A stretch of DNA of 64,000 nucleotides from Amycolatopsis sp. NBC_01488. Its GTDB lineage: Bacteria > Actinomycetota > Actinomycetes > Mycobacteriales > Pseudonocardiaceae. Of this stretch, positions 51,035 to 59,699 are shown one piece after another. The notes beneath the pieces are model-generated. The model was not told where the DNA came from. It saw only the letters and a list, made by a program, of their open reading frames with translations, and searched no databases. The DNA lies in assembly GCF_036227105.1 (NCBI RefSeq), contig NZ_CP109434.1, positions 6,482,501 through 6,546,500 on the forward strand, given 5' to 3'. The stretch's first letter is position 1; every line of letters begins with the position of its first letter. The translations under genes and the position numbers were made by a program.

Positions 51035-52039
51035 GTGGCGCTGAAGGTCGGTTACAAGGCGTCGGCGGAGCAGTTCGGACCGCGGGACCTGGTCGAGTAC
51101 GCGGTGCGTGCCGAAGAGGTCGGCCTCGACTCGGTGTGGGTGTCGGACCACTTCCTGCCGTGGCGGCACGAAGGCGGGCACGCCCCCTGGGCGCTGGCGT
51201 GGATGCCGGCGGTGGCCGAGCGCACGAAGCGGGTGCAGATCGGCACGAGCGTGCTGACCCCGACGTTCCGGTACAACCCGGCGGTGATCGCGCAGGCGTT
51301 CGCGACGATGTCGCTGCTGTCGAACGGTCGCGTGATCCTCGGCGTCGGGTCCGGCGAGGCGCTGAACGAGATCGCCGTCTCGGGGCGCGAGTGGCCGGAG
51401 TTCAAGGAGCGCTTCGCGCGGCTGCGTGAGTCGATCAAGCTGATCCGCGAGCTGTGGACCAGCGACAACGTGAACTTCAAGGGCGAGTACTACGAGCTGG
51501 TGGACGCCAAGATCTACGACCGGCCGGAGCAGCCGGTCCCGGTGTACATCGCCGCCGGCGGCCCGGTGGTGGCCAAGTACGCGGGCCGGTCCGGGGACGG
51601 GTTCATCTGCACCTCGGGCAAGGGCATGGACCTCTACACCGAGAAGCTGATGCCCGCGGTCAAGGAGGGCGCCGAGGCGGCCGGGAAGACCGTCGAGGAC
51701 GTCGACCGGACGATCGAGATCAAGCTGTCCTACGACCGCGACCACGAGAAGGCGCTGGAGAACACGCGGTTCTGGGCGCCGCTGTCGCTGTCGGCGGAGC
51801 AGAAGCACAGCGTGTCCTCGGCGGAGGAGATGGAGCGGCTGGCCGACGAGCTGCCGATCGAGCAGGTCGCCAAGCGGTGGATCGTGGCGTCGGACCCGGA
51901 CGAAGCCGTCGCGCAGATCAAGCCGTACCTGGACGCGGGCCTCAACCACCTCGTCTTCCACGGCCCGGGTCACGACCAGGAGCGCTTCCTGGCCCAGTTC
52001 TCCGAGGACGTGCTGCCAAAGCTGCGCGCCCTCGCCTGA
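51035..52039 (+). CDS. fgd: F420-dependent glucose-6-phosphate dehydrogenase
   Basis: This 334-residue LLM-class enzyme is strikingly like M. tuberculosis Fgd1. It shares [10 protein letters not shown]-type N-terminus, [75 protein letters not shown] and [14 protein letters not shown], which include the residues that contact glucose 6-phosphate and F420. It reduces F420 to F420H2. GTG at 51035 follows GGGAGG and lies six bases past ipdC, so it is the last gene of the ipd operon and is followed by a strong terminator. Confidence 0.92.
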   Translation: MALKVGYKASAEQFGPRDLVEYAVRAEEVGLDSVWVSDHFLPWRHEGGHAPWALAWMPAVAERTKRVQIGTSVLTPTFRYNPAVIAQAFATMSLLSNGRVILGVGSGEALNEIAVSGREWPEFKERFARLRESIKLIRELWTSDNVNFKGEYYELVDAKIYDRPEQPVPVYIAAGGPVVAKYAGRSGDGFICTSGKGMDLYTEKLMPAVKEGAEAAGKTVEDVDRTIEIKLSYDRDHEKALENTRFWAPLSLSAEQKHSVSSAEEMERLADELPIEQVAKRWIVASDPDEAVAQIKPYLDAGLNHLVFHGPGHDQERFLAQFSEDVLPKLRALA

Positions 52040-52050
52040 TCCCGGCGCCG

Positions 52051-52102
52051 CCGGTCGTGAGTGAGAAACAGGGTTAGAACACTGTTTCTCACTCACGACC
52101 GG
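52051..52102. terminator. Very strong bidirectional terminator
   Basis: The bases 52051-52071 and 52082-52102 form a perfect 21-base inverted repeat with a 10-base loop. It separates the convergent fgd and fadA6 genes and can end transcription from both sides. Confidence 0.85.
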
Positions 52103-52116
52103 CCGCGGCAGACTGC

Positions 52117-53268
52117 TTACAGGCGTTCGATGATGGTGACGTTGGCGGTGCCGCCGCCTTCGCACATCGTCTGCAGCCCGTAGCGGCCGCCGCGGCGCTC
52201 CAGCTCGTGCAGGAGCGTTGCGAGGAGCTTCGTCCCGGTTGCCCCGATGGGGTGACCGAGGGCGATGCCGCCGCCGTTCACGTTGACCCGCGCCGGGTCC
52301 GCGCCCGTTTCGTCCAGCCACGCCAGGACGACGCTCGCGAACGCCTCGTTGACCTCGAACAGGTCGATGTCCTCGATCGCGAGCCCGGTCTTGCGGAGCG
52401 CCTGCGCCGTCGCCGGAATCGGGCCGGTCAGCATCCACACCGGGTCCGCCGCGCGGACCGTCAGGTGGTGTATGCGGGCGCGCGGCGTCAGGCCGTTTTC
52501 CCGCACGAACGCTTCCGACGCCACCAGCGCCGCGCTCGCGCCGTCGGAGATCTGGCTGGCCACCGCCGCTGTCAGGCGCGAGCCTTCGCTCAACGGCTTG
52601 AGGCCGCGCATCCGCTCCAACGACGTGTCCCGACGCGGGCCTTCGTCCTGCTTGAACCCGTCGACCGGCGCGATCTCGGCGTCGAACCGCCCGGAATCGA
52701 TGGCGGCGAGCGCCCGCTGGTGACTGCGGAAGGCGTACTCCTCCATGGCTTCCCGGCTGATGTCCCAGTGCTCGGCGATCATGTCGGCGCTGCGGAACTG
52801 CGACACCTCGGCACTGCCGTAGCGCTCCTGCCAGCCCTTCGAACCGGAGAAGGGGTCGTCGAAGCCGTACTCGCGCCCGGCCAGCATCGCCGCGCTGATC
52901 GGGATGCGGCTCATGTTCTGCACGCCGCCGGCCAGCACGAGGTCCTGCATGCCCGACATGACCGCCTGCGCGGCGAAGTGCACGGCCTGCTGGCTCGACC
53001 CGCACTGCCGGTCGATCGTCACGCCGGGCACGTGGTCCGGGAACCCCGTGGCCAGCCACGCCGTGCGCGCGATGTTGCCCGACTGCGGGCCAAGCGTGTC
53101 GGTGCAGCCGAGGATGACGTCGTCGACGAGGTCCGGGTCGACGCCCGCGCGCTCGACGACCGCCCGGATGACGTGCGCGCCGAGGTCGGCGGAGTGCCAC
53201 CCGGACAGCGCGCCGCCGCGCCGCCCGACCGGCGTGCGGACCGCGTCGAGGAGGAAGGCTTCGGGCAC
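52117..53268 (-). CDS. fadA6: Steroid-pathway thiolase FadA6
   Basis: This 383-residue acetyl-CoA acyltransferase has the nucleophilic cysteine in DRQCGSSQQAVHFAA, the His of GGGIALGHPIGATGTK and the second cysteine in QTMCEGGGTANV. It cleaves the beta-ketoacyl-CoA produced late in ring C/D degradation. Assignment to FadA6 comes from position beside ipdF and fadE30 in the same operon. GTG at 53268 follows TAGGAG. Stop and start spacing to ipdF is eight bases. Confidence 0.88.
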   Translation of the reverse strand: MPEAFLLDAVRTPVGRRGGALSGWHSADLGAHVIRAVVERAGVDPDLVDDVILGCTDTLGPQSGNIARTAWLATGFPDHVPGVTIDRQCGSSQQAVHFAAQAVMSGMQDLVLAGGVQNMSRIPISAAMLAGREYGFDDPFSGSKGWQERYGSAEVSQFRSADMIAEHWDISREAMEEYAFRSHQRALAAIDSGRFDAEIAPVDGFKQDEGPRRDTSLERMRGLKPLSEGSRLTAAVASQISDGASAALVASEAFVRENGLTPRARIHHLTVRAADPVWMLTGPIPATAQALRKTGLAIEDIDLFEVNEAFASVVLAWLDETGADPARVNVNGGGIALGHPIGATGTKLLATLLHELERRGGRYGLQTMCEGGGTANVTIIERL

Positions 53269-53276
53269 GGGAGCTC

Positions 53277-54056
53277 CTAGGGGTGCTGGCTGCTGACGGA
53301 GACGACTTCGCCGGTGAGGTAGCTCGCGTAGTCGCTGGCGAGGAAGACCATGACGTTGGCGACCTCCCACGGCTCGGCGGCGCGGCCGAACGCCTCCCGC
53401 TTCGTGAGGTCGTCGAGGAGTTCGTCGCTGGTCACCTTGGCGAGGAAGGGATGCATGGCCAGGCTCGGCGCGACGGCGTTGATCCGGACGCCGTGCTCGG
53501 CGGCGTCGAGGGCCGAACACCGGGTCAGCGCCATCACGCCGGCTTTCGCGGCCGCATAGTGCGCCTGGCCGGCTTGGGCGCGCCAGCCGATCACCGACGC
53601 GTTGTTGACGATCGCCCCGCCGCCGCCCTGGGCGACGAACTGCCGCAACGCCGCTCGCGTGCAGCGGAAAGTGCCGGTGAGCGTGATGTCGAGGACGCGT
53701 GACCACTCGTCGTCGGCCATGTCCAGCACGGACTTCGTGCCGCCCAGCCCGGCGTTGTTGACCAGGACGTCGAGGCGTCCGAAGTGGTCGACCGCGCCGT
53801 CGATCAGCGCCTGGACCTGGTCTTCCTTCGTGACGTCGCAGGGGAGCGCGTGCACCTTCCCCAGTTCGGCCAGCTCCGCCGCCTTCTCGCCGAGCCGCCG
53901 TTCGTGCCAGTCGGAGATCACGACGCTCGCGCCTTCCTCCAGGCACCGGCGAGCGACGGCCGAGCCGATGCCGGTGCCGGCCGCGGCGGTGACCACGACG
54001 ACCTTCCCGGAGAGCAGGTCGTGGCCGGGTGGGTAGGGCGGGATCTTGGCCGGCAT
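53277..54056 (-). CDS. ipdF: SDR family 5-hydroxy-HIP-CoA dehydrogenase IpdF
   Basis: This 259-residue dehydrogenase has VVVVTAAAGTGIGSAVARRC, NNAGLGG, NNASVIG and the catalytic YAAAK. It shows the N-terminal PPYPPGHDLLSGKV typical of the IpdF group. In relatives it oxidises the 5-hydroxy group of HIP-CoA derivatives. Its ATG overlaps the fadE30 stop (TGATG), placing it between fadE30 and fadA6 in one operon. Confidence 0.88.
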   Translation of the reverse strand: MPAKIPPYPPGHDLLSGKVVVVTAAAGTGIGSAVARRCLEEGASVVISDWHERRLGEKAAELAELGKVHALPCDVTKEDQVQALIDGAVDHFGRLDVLVNNAGLGGTKSVLDMADDEWSRVLDITLTGTFRCTRAALRQFVAQGGGGAIVNNASVIGWRAQAGQAHYAAAKAGVMALTRCSALDAAEHGVRINAVAPSLAMHPFLAKVTSDELLDDLTKREAFGRAAEPWEVANVMVFLASDYASYLTGEVVSVSSQHP

Positions 54057-55201
54057 CACGGGCGTGCCTCCCTCGGCAGGCCGAGCACGCGCTCGGCGAT
54101 GATGTTCCGCTCGATCTCGTCCGAACCGCCGTAGATCGTGTCCGCGCGGGTGAACAGGTACAGCCGCTGGGCGTCGTCCAGCTCCGCACCGGCGGCGACC
54201 AGCGACCGCGCGCCGCGGGCACGCATCGCCAGCTCGCCGAGCCCGCGGTGCCACTGCGCCCACAGCAGCTTCCCGACGGCGACCTCCGGCCCGGCCGGCC
54301 GCCCGAGCGTCCGCAACGCGTGCGCGCGCAAGACGCGCAGCCCGATCCGGGCGCGGGTGAGGTCGGCGCGCAGCAGTGGGTCGTCGTAGGTACCGGTGCG
54401 CTTCGCCTCGGCGACGATGTCGTCGAGTTCGCGGCGGAAGCCGATCTGCTGGCCGAGGGTGGAGACGCCGCGTTCGAAGCCGAGGGTGGCCATCGCGATC
54501 TGCCAGCCGTCGCCGGGTTCGCCGACGACGAGCTCGGCGGGCGTGCGGGCGTCGTCGAAGAAGACTTCGTTGAACTCCGAGGTGCCGGTGAGCTGCTGGA
54601 TCGGCCGCACGGTGACGCCGTCCTGGCGCAGCGGCACGAGCAGGTAGGACAGGCCGTGGTGGCGTTGGGAGCCGGGTTCGGTGCGGGCCACGACGAAGCA
54701 CCAGTCGGCCACGTGCGCCAGCGACGTCCAGATCTTCTGGCCGTTGATCACCCAGTCGCCGTCGCGCCGGACCGCCGACGTCGAGACGGCGGCCAGGTCG
54801 GAGCCGGCGCCGGGCTCGGAGTAGCCCTGGCACCAGAGTTCTTCGACGGCGACGATCTTCGGCAGGAACCGTTTTCGCTGCTCGGGCGTGCCGAAGGCGA
54901 TGAGGGTCGGGCCGAGCAGCTGCTCGCCGATGTGGTTGACGCGCGCGGGTGCACCGGACGCGGCGTACTCCTCGTGGAAGGCGACCTGCTCGTCGAGCGA
55001 CAGGCCGCGGCCGCCGTGTTCGACGGGCCAGCCGACGCAGGTCCAGCCCGCCGCGGCCAGGTGCCGTTCCCAGGCCAGGCGCAGGTCGAACGCCTCGTGC
55101 TCGCGGCCGGGTCCGCCCAGGCCGCGTAGTTGAGCGAACTCGCCGGTCAGGTGGTCCGCGAGCCAGCCCGCGACCTCGCGGCGGAATCGCGTCGGTTCCA
55201 C
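54056..55201 (-). CDS. fadE30: Acyl-CoA dehydrogenase FadE30
   Basis: This 381-residue FAD enzyme of the acyl-CoA dehydrogenase family shows LWCQGYSEPGAGSDLAAVST, WVINGQKIWTSLAHVADWCF, FNEVFFDDARTP and a C-terminal IYGGSDEIERNIIAERVLGL. It desaturates a CoA ester of the C/D-ring pathway. It is the first gene of the minus-strand operon fadE30-ipdF-fadA6, divergent from fadD3 across a KstR-like box. Start is GTG at 55201. Confidence 0.9.
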   Translation of the reverse strand: MEPTRFRREVAGWLADHLTGEFAQLRGLGGPGREHEAFDLRLAWERHLAAAGWTCVGWPVEHGGRGLSLDEQVAFHEEYAASGAPARVNHIGEQLLGPTLIAFGTPEQRKRFLPKIVAVEELWCQGYSEPGAGSDLAAVSTSAVRRDGDWVINGQKIWTSLAHVADWCFVVARTEPGSQRHHGLSYLLVPLRQDGVTVRPIQQLTGTSEFNEVFFDDARTPAELVVGEPGDGWQIAMATLGFERGVSTLGQQIGFRRELDDIVAEAKRTGTYDDPLLRADLTRARIGLRVLRAHALRTLGRPAGPEVAVGKLLWAQWHRGLGELAMRARGARSLVAAGAELDDAQRLYLFTRADTIYGGSDEIERNIIAERVLGLPREARP

Positions 55202-55244
55202 GCTCGCCTCCTTGCTGCCGGGCCGGTCCGGGACCTAGGGTAAT

Positions 55245-55258
55245 GAGAACACGTTCTA
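55245..55258. promoter_or_regulatory. KstR-like operator between fadE30 and fadD3
   Basis: GAGAACACGTTCTA matches 13 of 14 positions implied by TNNAACNNGTTNNA (first T is G). It lies in the 82-base gap between the divergent fadE30 and fadD3 genes and can control both. Confidence 0.65.
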
Positions 55259-55283
55259 GTTTGCCGGTCCAGAGGAGGGTGCG

Positions 55284-56816
55284 GTGGGACAGACCACGAT
55301 CCCGGCCGTCGTGCGCGCTGCCGCCGCGAAGTTCGGCTCGGCGGAGGCGCTGGTCGACGGCGGCGTCCGGCTCGGTTTCGACGATCTTCTGGAACGTGTT
55401 CAGTCGGTCGCACGGGCGTTCCTCGCCCGCGGGGTCCGGCCCGGCGACCGCGTCGCGATCACCCTCCCGAACACCCACCACTGGGTGCTCACGGCGCTGG
55501 GCGCGCTCTACGCGGGCGCGTCGCTGGTGCCGGTCAACACCCGGTTCACCGCCTCCGAGACCGTCGACCTGCTGGTCCGCAGCCGGGCGCGGGCGCTCGT
55601 CGTGGCCGCGGACTTCCTCGGCACCGACCGCCACGCCGCGATCCTCGCGACCGGCGCGGACCTGCCCGACCTCGGCACCGTCGTCCGGGTCCCGCTCGAC
55701 CAGCCGCACCGGCCGGTCGGGGACGCGCTCGGCTGGGACGAGTTCCTCTCGCTGGCCGACGAGGTCCCGGCGGCCGACGCCGAAGCGCGCGCCGACGCGG
55801 TCCAGCCGGACGACGTGAGCGACATCCTGTTCACCTCGGGCACCACCGGCCGTTCGAAGGGCGTGCTGTCCGCGCACCGCCAGGTCGTCGGGGTCGCCGC
55901 GGCCTGGGCGGAGTGCGGCCGGGTCACCGCCGACGACCGGTACCTGGTGATCAACCCGTTCTTCCACAGCTTCGGCTACAAGGCCGGGATCGTCGTGGGC
56001 CTGCTGACCGGGGCGACGCTCGTCCCGCAGGCGGTGTTCGACGTGCGCGGCGCGCTGGACGTGATCGAGCGCGAGCGGATCTCGGTGCTGCCGGGCGCGC
56101 CGACGATCTTCCAGTCCCTGCTGCACGAGTCCGACCGCGGCGACCTGTCGTCGCTGCGGCTGGCGGTCACCGGCGCCGCCGACGTCCCGGCGTCGCTCGT
56201 CCGGCGCATGCGCTCCGAGCTGGGCTTCGACACCGTCCTCACCGCCTACGGCCTGACCGAAGCCGTGGTCGTCACGATGTGCCGCCCGGGCGACGACGCG
56301 GAGCTGGTCGCGAAGACGTCCGGCCGGGCGACCGCCGGGTTCGAGGTCGCGATCCAGGGCTCGCCCGGCGAGGTCGTCGTGCGCGGGCCGAACGTGATGC
56401 TCGGTTACCTCGACGACCCCGAGGCCACCGCGAAGGCCGTCGACGAGCAGGGCTGGCTGCACACCGGCGACGTCGGCGAGCTGGACGCCGACGGCAACCT
56501 CACGCTGACCGGGCGCCTGAAGGACATGTACATCTGCGGCGGCTTCAACGTCTACCCGGCCGAGGTCGAGCACGCACTGACCGAGCTGGCCGGCGTCCGC
56601 GACGTCGCCGTGATCGGCGTCCCGGACGAGCGGCTCGGCGAGGTCGGCAAGGCCTTCGTCGTCGGCACCGGCCTGACCGAGGCCGACGTGCTCGCGTTCT
56701 GCCGCGGACGGCTCGCCAACTACAAGACCCCGCGGTCGGTCGCGTTCCTGGACGCGCTGCCCCGCAACGCTTCCGGCAAGGTGCTGAAGCGGCTGCTCAG
56801 TGAGGAGAAGGCATGA
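55284..56816 (+). CDS. fadD3: HIP-CoA synthetase FadD3
   Basis: This 510-residue AMP-forming acyl-CoA synthetase has the P-loop ILFTSGTTGRSKGVLSAHRQ, GLTEAVVVTMCRPGD (A5), GWLHTGDVGELDADGNLTLT, the hinge lysine region GRLKDMYICGGFNVYPAEVE and the catalytic lysine in LPRNASGKVLKR. FadD3 activates HIP, the C/D-ring remnant of sterols, and so starts the pathway encoded here. The GTG at 55284 follows GAGGAGG. It heads an operon with five coupled genes. Confidence 0.9.
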   Translation: MGQTTIPAVVRAAAAKFGSAEALVDGGVRLGFDDLLERVQSVARAFLARGVRPGDRVAITLPNTHHWVLTALGALYAGASLVPVNTRFTASETVDLLVRSRARALVVAADFLGTDRHAAILATGADLPDLGTVVRVPLDQPHRPVGDALGWDEFLSLADEVPAADAEARADAVQPDDVSDILFTSGTTGRSKGVLSAHRQVVGVAAAWAECGRVTADDRYLVINPFFHSFGYKAGIVVGLLTGATLVPQAVFDVRGALDVIERERISVLPGAPTIFQSLLHESDRGDLSSLRLAVTGAADVPASLVRRMRSELGFDTVLTAYGLTEAVVVTMCRPGDDAELVAKTSGRATAGFEVAIQGSPGEVVVRGPNVMLGYLDDPEATAKAVDEQGWLHTGDVGELDADGNLTLTGRLKDMYICGGFNVYPAEVEHALTELAGVRDVAVIGVPDERLGEVGKAFVVGTGLTEADVLAFCRGRLANYKTPRSVAFLDALPRNASGKVLKRLLSEEKA

Positions 56817-57655
56817 GCGACGTCGTTCGCTACGAACGCCGCGGGCCGGTCGCGGTGGTCACGATGAACCGCCCGGACTACCGCAACGCCCAGAACTCGG
56901 CGATGACGTACGCACTCGACGACGCCTTCACGAAGGCGGTGAACGACGCCGACGTCAAGGTGATCGTGCTGGCCGGAGAAGGCAAGCACTTCTCCGCCGG
57001 GCACGACATCGGCACCCCGGGCCGCGATGTGGACGTCACCTTCGACCGGCGGGCGGTGCTGTGGTGGGACCACACCGACCGCGCGGGTGGTGACCAGCGG
57101 TTCGCCCGCGAGTCCGAGGTCTACCTCGGGATGTGCCGCCGGTGGCGGGAGATCCCGAAGCCGATGATCGCGAGTGTCCAGGGCGCGTGCATCGCCGGTG
57201 GGCTGATGCTCGCGTGGGTGTGCGACCTGATCGTGGCCTCCGACGACGCGTTCTTCGCCGATCCGGTGGTACGCATGGGAATCCCGGGTGTCGAGTACTT
57301 CGCGCACCCGTGGGTGCTGGGTCCGCGCGCGGCGAAGGAAGTCCTGTTCACCGGCGAACGCTTCACCGTCCAGCAGGCGAAGGAGTGGGGCATGATCAAC
57401 CGGATCGTGCCGCGCGCGGAGCTGGCACAGCACACGCTGGAGCTGGCGGAAAAGATCAGCGGGATGCCGCCGTTCGGGCTGGCGCTGGCGAAGAAGGCTG
57501 TCAACCAGGCCGAAGACCTGATGGGGCTGCGGTCCGGAATGGACTCGGTGTTCGGGCTGCATCACCTGGCGCACGCGCACAATGCGGAGACCTCGGACGA
57601 CTCGCTCGGCGGGCAGTCCGCACGGTCGATGCGCGACGCGAACAAGGGGGCGTGA
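56813..57655 (+). CDS. Enoyl-CoA hydratase of the steroid cluster
   Basis: This 280-residue crotonase has TMNRPDYRNAQNSAMTYALD, GKHFSAGHDIGTPGRD, VQGACIAGGLMLAWVCDLIV and DPVVRMGIPGVEYFAHPW. Its oxyanion hole is intact. It carries a longer loop after residue 65 than standard hydratases. It is coupled to fadD3 (ATGA) and to fadE31 (TGATG). The likely step is hydration of an enoyl-CoA during removal of the propionyl side chain or of the opened ring. It is not EchA20, which lies elsewhere in the window. Confidence 0.85.
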   Translation: MSDVVRYERRGPVAVVTMNRPDYRNAQNSAMTYALDDAFTKAVNDADVKVIVLAGEGKHFSAGHDIGTPGRDVDVTFDRRAVLWWDHTDRAGGDQRFARESEVYLGMCRRWREIPKPMIASVQGACIAGGLMLAWVCDLIVASDDAFFADPVVRMGIPGVEYFAHPWVLGPRAAKEVLFTGERFTVQQAKEWGMINRIVPRAELAQHTLELAEKISGMPPFGLALAKKAVNQAEDLMGLRSGMDSVFGLHHLAHAHNAETSDDSLGGQSARSMRDANKGA

Positions 57656-58785
57656 TGGACCTCGACATCGACGAGGCGTCCGCGGCCTTCCGCGACGAAG
57701 CCCGGGAATGGCTCGCCACGCACGTCCGCTCGTTGCCGTCGATGGACACCGCCGAAGGGTTCGCGGCCCACCGCGAGTGGGAAGCCGAACTCGCCGAGGC
57801 GCGGTGGTCGGTCGTCTCGTGGCCGCGCGAGTACCACGGCCGGGACGCGTCGATGCTGCAGTGGCTGCTGTTCGAGGAGGAGTACTACGCGTCGGGCGCG
57901 CCGCGGCGGGTGAGCCAGAACGGCATCTTCATGCTGGGCCCGACGCTCTTCGCGCACGGGACCCAGGAACAGCGTGACCGGATCCTCCCGCCGATGGCGC
58001 GGGGCGAGCAGGTGTGGGCGCAGGCGTGGTCGGAACCCGAAGCGGGCAGCGACATCGCCGCGTTGCGCAGCGCCGCCGTCCGCACCGACGGTGGCTGGCT
58101 GCTGTCGGGGCAGAAGACGTGGAGTTCCCGGGCGGCGTTCGCGGACCGTGCGTTCGGCCTGTTCCGCACCGACCCGGAAGCTCAGCGCCACCACGGCCTG
58201 ACGTACTTCATGGCCGACCTGCGCGCCGACGGCGTCACGGTCCGGCCGATCCCGCAGCTGGACGGCGAACCCGGATTCGCGGAGATCTTCTTCGACGAGG
58301 TGTTCGTGCCCGACGAAGACGTGATCGGGGAAGTGGGACAAGGCTGGCGCGTCGCGATGACGACCGCGAACAACGAGCGCGGCCTGTCGTTGCGCAGCCC
58401 CGGCCGGTTCCTCGCCGCGGCCGACCGGCTGGTCGACCTGTGGCGTTCACGGGGCGCGAAAGAGTCCACAAAGGACCGCGTCGCCGACGCGTGGATCGGG
58501 GCCCGCGCCTACCAGCTCTACACGTTCGGCACCGTGAGCCGCCTCGCCGACGGCGGTGAGCTGGGTCCGGAATCCAGCGTGAACAAGCTGTTCTGGTCCC
58601 ACCTCGACGTGGAACTCCACGAAACCGCTCTCGACGTGCTCGGCCCCGACGCGGAGACCGACCGGGCGTGGGTGAACGGCTACCTGTTCTCCCTCGCCGG
58701 GCCGATCTACGGCGGCACCGACCAGATCCAGCGCAACACGATCGCCGAACGGCTGCTCGAGCTGCCCCGGGAGGCCCGCCGATGA
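57655..58785 (+). CDS. fadE31: Acyl-CoA dehydrogenase FadE31
   Basis: This 376-residue acyl-CoA dehydrogenase shows EARWSVVSWPREYHGRDASM, VWAQAWSEPEAGSDIAALRS, WLLSGQKTWSSRAAFADRAF and the C-terminal IYGGTDQIQRNTIAERLLEL. In mycobacteria FadE31 combines with FadE32 or FadE33 into an alpha2-beta2 enzyme, one chain giving FAD contacts and the other the base. Order fadE31-32-33 is conserved here. Coupled to both neighbours. Confidence 0.88.
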   Translation: MDLDIDEASAAFRDEAREWLATHVRSLPSMDTAEGFAAHREWEAELAEARWSVVSWPREYHGRDASMLQWLLFEEEYYASGAPRRVSQNGIFMLGPTLFAHGTQEQRDRILPPMARGEQVWAQAWSEPEAGSDIAALRSAAVRTDGGWLLSGQKTWSSRAAFADRAFGLFRTDPEAQRHHGLTYFMADLRADGVTVRPIPQLDGEPGFAEIFFDEVFVPDEDVIGEVGQGWRVAMTTANNERGLSLRSPGRFLAAADRLVDLWRSRGAKESTKDRVADAWIGARAYQLYTFGTVSRLADGGELGPESSVNKLFWSHLDVELHETALDVLGPDAETDRAWVNGYLFSLAGPIYGGTDQIQRNTIAERLLELPREARR

Positions 58786-59699
58786 GGTTCCAGCTGTCCT
58801 CGGAGCAACGCCAGTTCTCCGCGTCCCTGCACGACCTCCTGGCGGGGGCCGACACCGCCGCGGCCGCGCGAGCGTGGGCGGCGGGCGAGCACGACCGCGG
58901 CCTCAAGCTCTGGCGCACGCTCGCCGACCTGGGGGTCTTCGCCCTGCTCGTGGCCGAGGACCACGGCGGCCTCGGCGGTTCCGCGGTCGACCTGGTGGTC
59001 GCCTTCGAAGCGCTCGGCTACCACGCCGTGCCGGGCCCGCTCGTCGAATCGGCGGCGGTCGCCCCGGCCCTGCTGACCGGCGACCGGCTCGCCGCCCTCG
59101 CCGGCGGGGACCTGCTGGCCACCGTCGTCGCGCCGCCGGAAGTCCCCTTGGCGCTGGACGCCGACGTCGCGGGAGTCGTGCTGGACCTCACCGGTGCGGA
59201 GATCACCGTCGCCGAAAGCGAGGTGGTCCGCTCGATCGATCCGGCCCGGCGGCTGTTCCGGGCTTCCGGCGCACCGAAGGCCGGCGCGGCCGCGTTCGAC
59301 CGGGGTGTCCTGGCGGTGTCCGCGCAGCTGCTCGGGGCGGGCCAATGGCTCCTCGACGCCTCCGTCGCGTACGCGAAGCAACGCAGCCAGTACGGCCGGG
59401 CCATCGGCGAGTACCAGGCGGTCAAGCACCTGCTGGCCGACGTCGTCACGCAGCTCGAACTCGCCCGCCCGCTGCTCTATGGCGCGGCCGTCGCCGGGGA
59501 CACCTTCGCCCGCGACGTCTCGGCGGCGAAGGTCATGGCGGGCGACGCCGCTTACCTGGCCGCGCGCACGGCCCTGCAGGTGCACGGCGCCATCGGCTAC
59601 ACCGCCGAACACGACCTCGGCCTGCGGCTGACGAAGGTCCGTGCCCTGGCCGGCGCTTGGGGGACCGGGTCGTTCCACCGTTCGCGGGTGCTCCGATGA
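58782..59699 (+). CDS. fadE32: Acyl-CoA dehydrogenase subunit FadE32
   Basis: This 305-residue, shorter acyl-CoA dehydrogenase chain shows LADLGVFALLVAEDHGGLGG, AKQRSQYGRAIGEYQAVKHL and LQVHGAIGYTAEHDLGLRLT. The glycine-rich C-terminal FAD motif of full-length members is reduced, as expected for the second chain of an alpha2-beta2 pair. It is coupled to fadE31 (ATGA) and fadE33 (ATGA). Partner chain and substrate are inferred from the mycobacterial enzyme. Confidence 0.86.
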   Translation: MRFQLSSEQRQFSASLHDLLAGADTAAAARAWAAGEHDRGLKLWRTLADLGVFALLVAEDHGGLGGSAVDLVVAFEALGYHAVPGPLVESAAVAPALLTGDRLAALAGGDLLATVVAPPEVPLALDADVAGVVLDLTGAEITVAESEVVRSIDPARRLFRASGAPKAGAAAFDRGVLAVSAQLLGAGQWLLDASVAYAKQRSQYGRAIGEYQAVKHLLADVVTQLELARPLLYGAAVAGDTFARDVSAAKVMAGDAAYLAARTALQVHGAIGYTAEHDLGLRLTKVRALAGAWGTGSFHRSRVLR

